From contig CAYJEO010000024.1 of NCBI GenBank assembly GCA_964369355.1, positions 1-12,386 of the forward strand: a DNA stretch of 12,386 nt, read 5' to 3'. Every line of letters starts with the position of its first letter. The stretch's first letter is position 1. The translations under genes were made by a program, and so were the position numbers. The notes below the pieces were generated by a model. It ran no database searches. It was given only the letters and a program-made list of their open reading frames with translations, and was not told the origin of the DNA. Source of the DNA: CAYJEO01 sp964369355. GTDB taxonomy: Bacteria > Bacillota_I > Bacilli_A > RF39 > UBA660. Of this stretch, positions 1-6,803 are shown piece after piece.

Positions 1-4
1 ATGT

Positions 5-29
5 TATAATAATTTTTATCAAGGAAAGG
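5..29 (+). promoter_or_regulatory. -10 box and ribosome binding site of the surface-protein gene
   Basis: A perfect TATAAT lies at 5-10; its -35 box would fall outside the window. AAGGAAAGG at 21-29 is the ribosome binding site, about 9 bases before the ATG at 39. An earlier ATG at 31 reaches a stop after three codons, so 39 is the start. Confidence 0.45.
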
Positions 30-38
30 TATGATAAA

Positions 39-1532
39 ATGAAAAACAAATTATTTATTACAATTATGATAACAATGTTCTTTTTAAATTTAAATAGTGT
101 TAATGCTGAGGTAATTGATCCAAGTAGTATTAATATTAGCATTGATACATCATCTGTCCGTGATGTTGAGCAATATGGATCACTGAGTCCGCATACTTAT
201 GTATCGTATTTTAATTCAGTTTATGTTGAATATCCTATAGTTAGATATGGATTTGATGAGGCTTGTCCACTTGAAATTACAAGATTAGATGCAACTAAAA
301 TTAACGCAGGAAAAGCTACAAATATAAGTTATACTTTAAATGATACTTCAGTTGTCAGAGATATAAAATGTACGATGACAATGACTATAGTATATGAAGG
401 TAGAGAAGTAGATATGTTAGCAGATGTAGAACTGTCTGTTTATCCTGCTAGAACAGTTTTACCGCAACCAACTTTACCAATTACAGAGTATGAATATACT
501 GGTAATGAAATATACCCGGTTTTAGAAGGTTTTAATGATAATGGAATGCAAAGAACCGACATTGATGGAAAAGCAATTGATGCTGGTGAATATAGAATAT
601 TTGTCGCACTTGATGATAAATTTAGTTATGCGTTTGAAAACACATATAACACTCTTTTAATATACAAATTTACTATTAATAGAAAAGTAGAAACTTTAAG
701 TGGCAATGTATATGATGGATATGCAGGTAAACCATTATCAACCGTAAGTTTACCTGAAGGATGGACTTTTGATAATCCTAATACATTAATTTTAGAAGGA
801 ACTAATACTTATCCAGCTTCTTATAATCCAACTGATACTACAAATTATGAAGTAGTTAATGGTGAAGAAGTAAGCGTTGTTGGAACGATAATTCCTACAT
901 ATACAGTTGATATTACTACAGATAGCGGTATTAAGCATGGTTATGGTACTAGTTTAATCATAGAAGAAAAAGATAGTAAGGATTTAATATTTGATGCTAT
1001 AGAAGGTTATAGAATTAAATCAGTTTTAGTTGATGGAACTGAAGTACTAACTAATCCTGTAAATACTTATACTGTATCTTTAACTAATGTAACAAAAGGT
1101 TCAACAATAGAAGTAATATCTGAGATTAGTCATTTTAAACCTACTGAAGGTGATAATCAAGTAATTGATAAAAGTTATATAAAAGAAGCATTATTTTCAT
1201 TTGATTTAGATTTTGCATCATTTTTATATGATTATGTTAAAATAGGAGATATTACAATTACATCTGGATTTAGATTTGTAGAAGGCAGTGTTGTTTTTGT
1301 TTTAGAAGAAGAATTATTAAATACATTAGAAGTTGGAACTCATAGTGTTGAAATCGGACTTTCTGATGGTAAGTTTCTTGTAGCTAATTTGATTATAACT
1401 GAAAGTAATACAATTAATAACCCTGCAACTAGTGATAATGTAACTATGTATATAGGTTTATCATTATTATCATTAGGTGCAATTGTAAGTTTAAATAGTA
1501 AAAAAACTTTACAAAAAATAACTAATAAATAA
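39..1532 (+). CDS. Secreted multidomain surface protein with C-terminal sorting-like signal
   Basis: 497 residues. The N-terminus is a signal peptide: basic MKNK, a hydrophobic core, and a likely cut after VNA at residue 23. The mature part looks like a string of beta-sandwich modules. These are an N-terminal module with two cysteines (76 and 111) that could form a disulfide, two MBG/Ig-like modules (about 145-213 and 215-285), a 'TYTVDITTD...YRIKSVLVDGTEV' repeat of the kind common in Bacillota adhesins (about 287-363), and a CBM-X2-like module (about 375-456) with the hallmark 'L..LEVGTHSVEIGLSDG'. The end carries NPATSD (461-466), a hydrophobic segment (about 469-485) and a basic tail, the layout of an LPXTG-type sorting signal with Asn in place of Leu. 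Cell-wall anchoring by a sortase is inferred. No catalytic domain is visible, so adhesion or carbohydrate binding is the most that can be suggested. The gene is monocistronic, with its own terminator. Confidence 0.8.
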   Translation: MKNKLFITIMITMFFLNLNSVNAEVIDPSSINISIDTSSVRDVEQYGSLSPHTYVSYFNSVYVEYPIVRYGFDEACPLEITRLDATKINAGKATNISYTLNDTSVVRDIKCTMTMTIVYEGREVDMLADVELSVYPARTVLPQPTLPITEYEYTGNEIYPVLEGFNDNGMQRTDIDGKAIDAGEYRIFVALDDKFSYAFENTYNTLLIYKFTINRKVETLSGNVYDGYAGKPLSTVSLPEGWTFDNPNTLILEGTNTYPASYNPTDTTNYEVVNGEEVSVVGTIIPTYTVDITTDSGIKHGYGTSLIIEEKDSKDLIFDAIEGYRIKSVLVDGTEVLTNPVNTYTVSLTNVTKGSTIEVISEISHFKPTEGDNQVIDKSYIKEALFSFDLDFASFLYDYVKIGDITITSGFRFVEGSVVFVLEEELLNTLEVGTHSVEIGLSDGKFLVANLIITESNTINNPATSDNVTMYIGLSLLSLGAIVSLNSKKTLQKITNK

Positions 1533-1545
1533 TATATATGGTTTT

Positions 1546-1574
1546 AAATCACATCTAAAAGATGTGGTTTTTTT
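1546..1574 (+). terminator. Intrinsic terminator of the surface-protein gene
   Basis: A 10-bp stem (AAATCACATC with GATGTGGTTT, one G:U pair) with a 5-base loop, followed by a run of T. It starts 13 bases after the stop codon. Confidence 0.88.
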
Positions 1575-1590
1575 GTAAATAAATATATTA

Positions 1591-1713
1591 TTGATAAAAA
1601 TATGCAATTCATATAAATAGATAGGATAACATCATCAGAATAAAAAAAGACAAATAAGTACGTTTAAACCTATTTGTCAGTGGTCTGAGAGTTCATATTA
1701 AATGAAGTTTTTT
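1591..1713 (+). other. Structured intergenic stretch, possible small RNA
   Basis: On the plus strand, TTGATA (1591-1596) and TATAAA (1612-1617), spaced 15, could be a weak promoter. Downstream are the 1649-1678 hairpin, a locally GC-richer single-stranded piece (about 1679-1691), and a 5-bp hairpin TTCAT/ATGAA (1692-1706) followed by six T. That would give an RNA of roughly 90 bases. On the minus strand the same DNA is simply the rarA 3' end with a good terminator, which is the safer reading. I do not recognise an RNA family here. Confidence 0.2.
1642..1678 (-). terminator. Intrinsic terminator of rarA
   Basis: Read on the minus strand, GACAAATA (1678-1671) pairs with TATTTGTC (1656-1649). 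A G:U, G-C and T-A pair extend the stem to 11 bp, and seven T follow (1648-1642). Confidence 0.82.
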
Positions 1714-1721
1714 ATTATAAC

Positions 1722-2927
1722 TTAATTTTTAGAAACTTTATCATATACACTTTTTAAACTTTGTTCATATTTACTAGTAGTTTTAGGACTATAATAAGTT
1801 CTATTTAATAACTTATCAGGTAAATATTGTTGTTTAACCCATGAAGCAGGGTAGTTATGAGGGTATTTATAGCCGATTCCTGGAGTTTTTAAGTGTTCAG
1901 GCACATTACCTGTGTTTCCACTTCTAATGTCATTTAAAGCAGTATCTATAGCAACTTCTGCACTATTAGATTTAGGAGATAACGCCATATCAACAATAAC
2001 AGCTGCTAAAGGAATTCTACCTTCTGGTAATCCTAATCTCTCACAAGCATTAATAGCAGCATCTACACGAGGTCCAATACTAGGATTTGCTAGTCCAATA
2101 TCTTCATAAGCAATTACACTCATTCTTCTATAAATTATATCTAAATCTCCAGCTTCTATTAATCTAGCTAAATAATAAATTGCAGCATTAACATCACTAC
2201 CACGAATACTTTTTTGAAAAGCTGATATTACATCATAATGACCATCTTCATTTTTATCATGGAAAAATACTGGTTTGGTATTAATTTCTTTTAATTTATC
2301 TAATGTAACTATATAATCACTAGTAGAAAAATAAGCTAATTCTAAAAAGTTATAAGCAAATCTTAAATCACCACCTGATAATTTAACTATATAGTTTAGG
2401 CAATCTTCATCTATTTTTAAATTAGATAATATATTAGAATCTACTGCCTTTTTTAATCCTTGTAAAATATCTTCATCATCTAATTCCTTTAATTCATATA
2501 TATTACATCTGCTTCTTATAGCTGGATTTATTTTGTGATAAGGGTTAGAAGTAGTCATACCAATTAAAGTAATTAAACCGGATTCTAAATAAGGTAATAA
2601 TAAGTCTTGTTTATCTTTATTTAATCTATGAATTTCATCCATTATAATGACTATTCCATCATACATTTTAGCTTCTTCAACAACTATATCAAAATCTTTT
2701 TTATTATTAATAACAGCATTTAACAAACGATGTCTTACATTAAGTGAGTTTACTATAGCTAAAGCAATAGTTGTTTTACCAATACCAGGTTTTCCATATA
2801 AAATCATTGAAAATAATTTTTCATTTTTAACTAAATTATATAAAACACTGTCTTTTCCAACTAAATGTTTTTGTCCAATTATATCTTCTATTTTATTAGG
2901 TCTAAGGCTTATTGCTAAAGGGCTCAT
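1722..2927 (-). CDS. rarA: Replication-associated recombination protein A (RarA/MgsA, AAA+ ATPase)
   Basis: 401 residues, slightly shorter than the usual 420-450. RarA is a clamp-loader-like AAA+ ATPase that acts at stalled or damaged replication forks. Visible motifs are the N-terminal 'LRP..IEDIIGQ.HLVG' signature, Walker A GKPGIGKT (45-52), Walker B IIMDEIH (94-100), sensor 1 TSN (126-128) and the arginine finger SRC (139-141). The C-terminal oligomerisation part carries AYEDIGLA (273-280) and the very conserved GYKYPHNYP...WVKQQYLP (352-370). The start is the ATG at 2927, with a modest GAAG-type ribosome binding site. The gene is divergent from xerD across about 115 bases and ends in its own terminator. 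In Bacillus the homologue yrvN lies near mnmA; here mnmA is about 4 kb away, in the same orientation. Confidence 0.95.
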   Translation of the reverse strand: MSPLAISLRPNKIEDIIGQKHLVGKDSVLYNLVKNEKLFSMILYGKPGIGKTTIALAIVNSLNVRHRLLNAVINNKKDFDIVVEEAKMYDGIVIIMDEIHRLNKDKQDLLLPYLESGLITLIGMTTSNPYHKINPAIRSRCNIYELKELDDEDILQGLKKAVDSNILSNLKIDEDCLNYIVKLSGGDLRFAYNFLELAYFSTSDYIVTLDKLKEINTKPVFFHDKNEDGHYDVISAFQKSIRGSDVNAAIYYLARLIEAGDLDIIYRRMSVIAYEDIGLANPSIGPRVDAAINACERLGLPEGRIPLAAVIVDMALSPKSNSAEVAIDTALNDIRSGNTGNVPEHLKTPGIGYKYPHNYPASWVKQQYLPDKLLNRTYYSPKTTSKYEQSLKSVYDKVSKN

Positions 2928-2997
2928 AAAATCACTTCTTTCTTTTTATATTTTATCAAATTATCAATAAAAATAATACATATATCATTAATATTTT

Positions 2998-3026
2998 TTT
3001 ACAAATATAAAATAAAATGATATAAT
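2998..3026 (+). promoter_or_regulatory. Sigma-A-type promoter of the xerD-deoB operon
   Basis: TTTACA (2998-3003), a 17-base spacer and a perfect TATAAT (3021-3026). It is one of the best promoter matches in the window. Transcription would start near 3033, leaving a leader of only about 10 bases before the ATG at 3043. Confidence 0.75.
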
Positions 3027-3042
3027 CAAATAGGTGAATAGT

Positions 3043-3906
3043 ATGATAGATTTTATAACTGATTACTTAAATTATTTATTAATTGACAAAGGATACTCTA
3101 ATAATACTATATTATCTTATAAAAATGATTTATATAATTTTAATACCTATATAAATAAAAATGTTTTTGATATAAAAAAAGATGATATATTAGATTACAT
3201 ACTTTATTTAAATAAACAAAATTTAAATCAAAAATCAATAAATCATTTTATAACAGTTATTAAAAATTTTTATAAATATTTAATTATTGAAAATGTATTG
3301 AGTGTTAATCCAACTAATATGATTCATTTAGGTAAAATTACTAAAACATTACCTAACACTTTATCAATAGAAGAAATACTTTTATTATTAGATATAAAAA
3401 TAGAAAATAACTTTGATATTAGAAATAAAGCAATGCTAGAACTTATGTATTCATCTGGTTTAAGAGTATCAGAATTAATAAATTTAAGTATCAATGATAT
3501 TAATTTAGAAAATAATATTATTAAAGTAATTGGTAAAGGTAATAAAATGCGTATTATTCCAATAGGAGAGTATGCAAAAGATTATTTAATTAATTATATA
3601 GATATTAGAGAATCTATGTTAAAAGGATATTTTTGTGATTATTTATTTTTAAACAACCATGGAAAACAAATGACAAGACAAGGATTTTTTAAAATTATAA
3701 AAGCAATTGGTGAAGAAAAAAACATTAAAAATATATCACCTCATACATTAAGGCATTCATTTGCCACACATTTACTAGACTATGGAGCTGATTTAAGGAC
3801 AATACAGGAACTATTAGGCCATAGCAACATATCAACAACCCAAATATACACACATGTTTCAAAAGAACATTTAAAAGACAATTATAGTCTACACCCACAC
3901 AATTAA
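3043..3906 (+). CDS. xerD: Tyrosine recombinase XerD (chromosome dimer resolution)
   Basis: 287 residues, the normal Xer length. Xer recombinases act at dif near the septum to resolve chromosome dimers. An N-terminal SAM-like core-binding domain (about 1-85) precedes the catalytic domain. All catalytic residues are visible: Arg141 in SSGLRVSEL, Lys165 in the IGKGNKMR hairpin, His234 and Arg237 in SPHTLRHSFATH, His260 in LGHSNISTTQ, and the nucleophile Tyr269 in IYTHVS. A GTG at 3034 also opens the frame, but it overlaps AGGTGA (3032-3037), which is properly spaced as the ribosome binding site for the ATG at 3043. First gene of an operon with deoB 12 bases downstream, the same order as ripX-drm in Bacillus subtilis. 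That synteny favours xerD over xerC, although only one Xer protein is visible here. An integrase is unlikely, as there are no phage neighbours or att-like repeats. Confidence 0.9.
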   Translation: MIDFITDYLNYLLIDKGYSNNTILSYKNDLYNFNTYINKNVFDIKKDDILDYILYLNKQNLNQKSINHFITVIKNFYKYLIIENVLSVNPTNMIHLGKITKTLPNTLSIEEILLLLDIKIENNFDIRNKAMLELMYSSGLRVSELINLSINDINLENNIIKVIGKGNKMRIIPIGEYAKDYLINYIDIRESMLKGYFCDYLFLNNHGKQMTRQGFFKIIKAIGEEKNIKNISPHTLRHSFATHLLDYGADLRTIQELLGHSNISTTQIYTHVSKEHLKDNYSLHPHN

Positions 3907-3918
3907 AGGAGAAATTTT

Positions 3919-5079
3919 ATGAAATATCAAAAAATATTTTTAGTAGTATTAGATTCAGTAGGAGTAGGTAATGCAAAAGATGCTGATAAATTTAATGATA
4001 CTGGCGCTAATACGTTATTAAGTGCATTAAAAGCATCAAATGAAACATTACCAAACTTAGCTAAATTAGGATTACTTAATTTAGTAGGACAAGATAATGA
4101 AACAGAAGCAATTTATACAGTAGCAAATGAAGTATCAAATGGTAAAGATACACTAACTGGACATTTAGAAATGATGGGAGTAATTACAGAAAGCCCATTT
4201 AAAACTTTTACAGAAAATGGATTCCCAGAAGATTTAATTAAACAATTAGAAGAAAAAACAAATAGAAAAGTAATAGGTAATGTAAGCGCATCAGGAACTG
4301 AAATTATTAATAAATTAGGTGATGAACATGTGAAAACAGGAAGTATTATTGTATATACATCAGCAGATTCTGTATTACAAATAGCAGCTCATGAAGATGT
4401 AGTACCTTTAGAAGAATTATATAATATTTGTAAAATTGCAAGAGAATTAACACTAGATGATAAATATAAAGTAGGAAGAATTATTGCAAGACCTTTTACA
4501 GGAACATCTAATAATTATAAAAGAACTGAAAATAGACACGATTATGCATTAGATCCTGTAAGTGATACAGTATTAGACTATTTAGCATATAACTACCTAG
4601 ATGTTATTTCGATAGGTAAAATAGCTGATGTATTTAATAATAATGGTATTACAGAAACTATTAAAACAAAAAATAATTTAGATGGTATTTTAAAACTAAT
4701 AGATTCATTAGATTCAGATTTTGAAGGATTATGTTTTGCTAATTTAAATGACTTTGATTCATTATATGGCCATAGAAGAGATGCAGTAGGATATTTTAAT
4801 GCTTTAAAAACATTCGATGAGTACTTACCTGAAATAATTTCTAGAGTGGGGGAGAATGATTTATTAATTATTACTGCAGACCATGGAAATGATCCTTCTT
4901 TTAAAGGTACAGATCATACAAGAGAACAAATACCCGTATTAATATATAATAAATATTTAGCACAAAATGGTAAAATTGATGAATTAGAATCATTTGCTGA
5001 TATTGGTAAAACTATATTAGATAATTTTAATATTATTAATGATTTACCTGGAACTAGTTTTTTAGATAAATTAAAATAA
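3919..5079 (+). CDS. deoB: Phosphopentomutase DeoB
   Basis: 386 residues, full length. A cytosolic, Mn-dependent enzyme of the alkaline phosphatase superfamily that interconverts (deoxy)ribose 1-phosphate and 5-phosphate, linking nucleoside phosphorolysis to the pentose phosphate pathway. Matched against the Bacillus cereus enzyme as I recall it, the active site is complete: Asp12 in VVLDSVGVGN, the phospho-accepting Thr78 in GKDTLTGH, Asp280 and His285 in NDFDSLYGHRRD, Asp321 and His322 in TADHGND, and His333 in GTDHTRE. The cap domain (about residues 95-205) includes SASGTEI and VYTSADSVLQIAAHE. The ribosome binding site AAAGGAG (3905-3911) overlaps the xerD stop, which supports co-transcription. 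No nucleoside phosphorylase follows in this window, unlike drm-pupG in Bacillus. Confidence 0.97.
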   Translation: MKYQKIFLVVLDSVGVGNAKDADKFNDTGANTLLSALKASNETLPNLAKLGLLNLVGQDNETEAIYTVANEVSNGKDTLTGHLEMMGVITESPFKTFTENGFPEDLIKQLEEKTNRKVIGNVSASGTEIINKLGDEHVKTGSIIVYTSADSVLQIAAHEDVVPLEELYNICKIARELTLDDKYKVGRIIARPFTGTSNNYKRTENRHDYALDPVSDTVLDYLAYNYLDVISIGKIADVFNNNGITETIKTKNNLDGILKLIDSLDSDFEGLCFANLNDFDSLYGHRRDAVGYFNALKTFDEYLPEIISRVGENDLLIITADHGNDPSFKGTDHTREQIPVLIYNKYLAQNGKIDELESFADIGKTILDNFNIINDLPGTSFLDKLK

Positions 5080-5088
5080 GGAGGAAAT

Positions 5089-5334
5089 ATGGAATATAAA
5101 ACAAATGGCGTATGTGCCAAAAATATTAAAATAGAGTTAGATGGGACAAAAATTAAATCAGTAGAGTTTATAGGTGGTTGTCCTGGTAATTTATTAGCTA
5201 TTTCTAAGTTAATTGAAGGTATGGAAGTAGAAGAGGTTATTACTAAATTTAAAGGTCTTAGATGTGGTTTTAAATCAACTTCTTGTGCTGATCAGTTAGC
5301 AATTGCATTAGAGCAATTATTAGTTACACAATAA
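5089..5334 (+). CDS. Small TSCPD-domain protein (TIGR03905-like), function unknown
   Basis: 81 residues. It matches the stand-alone TSCPD family: N-terminal Y.T.GVCA.NI, central GGCPGNL (29-35) and C-terminal LRCGFKSTSCADQLA. The four cysteines are at 9, 31, 59 and 66, which would suit metal binding. The TSCPD domain is best known as a C-terminal appendage of some B12-dependent ribonucleotide reductases. The free-standing form has no firm function that I know of, so a link to nucleotide metabolism is inference. AAGGAGG (5078-5084) overlaps the deoB stop and the gap is 9 bases, so the gene is translated as the last member of the xerD-deoB operon. The terminator starts inside its stop codon. 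Confidence 0.85.
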   Translation: MEYKTNGVCAKNIKIELDGTKIKSVEFIGGCPGNLLAISKLIEGMEVEEVITKFKGLRCGFKSTSCADQLAIALEQLLVTQ

Positions 5335-5360
5335 AAAGAGTAGGGTATCTACTCTTTTTT
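5333..5360 (+). terminator. Intrinsic terminator of the xerD-deoB operon, possibly bidirectional
   Basis: Stem AAAAAGAGTAG / CTACTCTTTTT (11 bp) with loop GGTAT and six T. It begins at the second base of the TSCPD gene's stop codon. The flanking A and T runs make it usable in both directions, so it may also stop the facing gene that ends at 5375. Confidence 0.85.
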
Positions 5361-5374
5361 CATTGGGAACAATA

Positions 5375-5584
5375 CTATCTCATTTTAAAAGAATGATTGT
5401 CATTTTCATCTAATTGAAATGATTTATCTTCAACGTCGAATCCAATTTCGTTTTGTTTTGAATTATTTACTTTATTTGCTTTAGAATTATTCATTGTATT
5501 TTTACAATTTTTTGTATTACTATTAGTATTCATAGTATTTTTACAATCTTTAGCATTTAAAGAGTTATTCATTTTCTTTTTCAT
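5375..5584 (-). CDS. Small Asn/Lys-rich hypothetical protein with repeated CKNTMN unit
   Basis: 69 residues from the ATG at 5584, preceded by GGGTGA 5 bases upstream. A TTG at 5596 in frame lies across that ribosome binding site and is less likely. The first two thirds are highly polar, rich in Asn, Lys, Thr and Ser, with two copies of a nine-residue unit, AKDCKNTMN (11-19) and TKNCKNTMN (24-32), 13 residues apart and each with one cysteine. The C-terminal third is acidic and different: IGFDVEDKSFQLDENDNHSF. There is no signal peptide or membrane segment. From memory, small Asn-rich proteins with an acidic '..DDHSF' end are common in spore-forming clostridia. A spore or coat role is therefore possible but unproven, and I do not recognise the family by name. 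Confidence 0.6.
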   Translation of the reverse strand: MKKKMNNSLNAKDCKNTMNTNSNTKNCKNTMNNSKANKVNNSKQNEIGFDVEDKSFQLDENDNHSFKMR

Positions 5585-5612
5585 AATATCACCCAATAAT
5601 ATTATTACCTAA

Positions 5613-5640
5613 AATATAAGTTATATACTAAAATAATCAA
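5613..5640 (-). promoter_or_regulatory. Candidate promoter of the Asn-rich gene
   Basis: On the minus strand, TTGATT (5640-5635), a 16-base spacer and TATATT (5618-5613), about 29 bases before the ATG. The surrounding DNA is so AT-rich that chance matches are likely. Confidence 0.3.
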
Positions 5641-5997
5641 AAATAAGAAGTTAACATAATATAAATTATGCGAAGTTGTATATTATATAATAATAAGATG
5701 ATATTATGTCTTATTTAGTTAATAATAATTATATAATGTTTTATAAATTAATTGGATTTAAGTTAATTAAGTTATATATTAATATTAAATAATATTATAT
5801 TAACTAAATTCAGATTTATTTAATACGAACATATATACTGTAGATAAATAATTAAATTTAAATTAATTTATTATAGTAATACAGTAATTAATTTAATTTG
5901 AGGTGCACAATTATATTACTTTTATATTCTAAAGCGCTTAAAATTAACTATTTTCCCTATTTTAAATTAAATAAAAATAATAGGGGATTTGGATATG
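5641..5997. other. Gene-free, extremely AT-rich intergenic region
   Basis: The gap between the Asn-rich gene and the helix-turn-helix gene (5585-6009) holds no gene I can support. From 5641 to 5880 only 28 of 240 bases are G or C. Visible structure: CATAAT/ATTATG hairpin (5655-5670) flanked by direct repeats GAAGTT (5647-5652 and 5672-5677), several overlapping AT palindromes (about 5760-5880), the palindrome AAGCGCTT (5932-5939), and a stem CCCTATT/AATAGGG (5955-5961 with 5979-5985). No DnaA-box cluster, tRNA or convincing ORF with a ribosome binding site was seen. Confidence 0.6.
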
Positions 5998-6019
5998 AAA
6001 AAAGGATAGTTATCTATCC
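5998..6019 (-). terminator. Intrinsic terminator of the helix-turn-helix gene
   Basis: Minus strand: GGATAG, loop ATAA, CTATCC, then six T (6003-5998). The stop codon TAA forms part of the loop, so the last codons and the terminator share sequence. Confidence 0.85.
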
Positions 6020-6789
6020 ATAATTTTTCTTGATTGAATTTCAGCTATTTTTTCTAAAACTTCTGCTGCATTAGTTTCGTTAATTTCTGAATAATTTAAT
6101 TCTTTTAATGCTTGAGTCTTAGCAGTATTAAGTTCAACTGTACGACTTAATTTTTCTTCTAATTTGTGTTCAATTTGATTTACAAATCTTTTATGAGATT
6201 CTGCTATTTTAGACTTAGATATAGATCCGTTGTTATATAAAGTCATTGCAGAAAATAAAATACTCTCAAAAATAAATTGTTCTTCTTCATTAAAAGTAAA
6301 TTCTAGTGGTTTAATTGCCCCACTTGCTTTAGCAAAATATCCTAATACATATTTTAATTCTTTAGAAGCTTCCATAGCTTGTAGGAAGTGATATAAGTAT
6401 TTTACTTCACTCTCCCCTTCTTTAGTATCTTCTAAAGCGTCTTTTAATAGTTCTACAATATTTATTATTGTTGCTTTATTTTTAGAACTAACGCCTTCTA
6501 AAATACCTAATTCGCTTGGTAAAGCTACTTTATGAGTTGTTTCTATTAAATTATTTAATCTAGATTCAACGTCTAAAATATAATCTGTATCAACTTTAAT
6601 TTTAGAAATATCTTCTACTGATTTTACTCCTAATAAATTAAGTAATAATACTTTTTTATCTTTAGGCCATTTATTGATATCATCTAGTTCTAAATAATTA
6701 TAAATCATCTGTCTAGAAACACCTAAAAACTTAGATAACTTTACTTTTGAAATTCCTAATTCGTGTAGTAATTCGTTTAATTTATTCAT
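6010..6789 (-). CDS. Helix-turn-helix (XRE-like) protein with long uncharacterised helical C-terminus
   Basis: 259 residues. The N-terminus reads as a helix-turn-helix: ISKVKLSKFLGVSRQMIYNYLE (about 13-34), with the 'LS..LGVSR..I..YL' pattern of XRE-type domains, so it should bind DNA. Residues about 70-259 are rich in charged, probably helical sequence: a central stretch VEYLYHF-like at 129-150 (YLYHFLQAMEASKELKYVLGYF), then a Glu/Lys-rich tail (about 200-255) that may form a coiled coil. I recognise no enzymatic motif, and the C-terminal family is unknown to me. The start ATG at 6789 has a perfect AGGAGG 8 bases upstream. It lies 67 bases downstream of mnmA with no terminator between, so read-through is possible, but a TTGACA-type promoter in that gap suggests its own control. 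A phased repeat overlaps the promoter and may be its own operator. Confidence 0.75.
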   Translation of the reverse strand: MNKLNELLHELGISKVKLSKFLGVSRQMIYNYLELDDINKWPKDKKVLLLNLLGVKSVEDISKIKVDTDYILDVESRLNNLIETTHKVALPSELGILEGVSSKNKATIINIVELLKDALEDTKEGESEVKYLYHFLQAMEASKELKYVLGYFAKASGAIKPLEFTFNEEEQFIFESILFSAMTLYNNGSISKSKIAESHKRFVNQIEHKLEEKLSRTVELNTAKTQALKELNYSEINETNAAEVLEKIAEIQSRKIMDR

Positions 6790-6803
6790 ACATTAGACCT
6801 CCT

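Noticed and set aside
1912..2970. Two plus-strand reading frames antisense to rarA
   Set aside because: They are shadows of a well-conserved gene, without ribosome binding sites or recognisable domains.
3034..3042. GTG start for xerD three codons upstream of the ATG
   Set aside because: The GTG is part of the AGGTGA ribosome binding site that serves the ATG at 3043.
3043..3906. Phage or island integrase instead of XerD
   Set aside because: Length, full XerD-like motifs and the xerD-deoB synteny point to the chromosomal enzyme; no tRNA, att repeat or phage genes are near.
4914..5120. Minus-strand reading frame across the deoB end
   Set aside because: Antisense to the deoB and TSCPD coding sequence, with no family features.
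5706..5792. 28-codon plus-strand reading frame in the AT-rich gap
   Set aside because: No ribosome binding site. Composition (Asn, Ile, Tyr, Lys, Leu) is what random AT-rich DNA gives.
5641..5997. Replication origin or partition site
   Set aside because: The AT content would fit, but there is no cluster of TTATNCACA boxes and no dnaA, dnaN or parB nearby.
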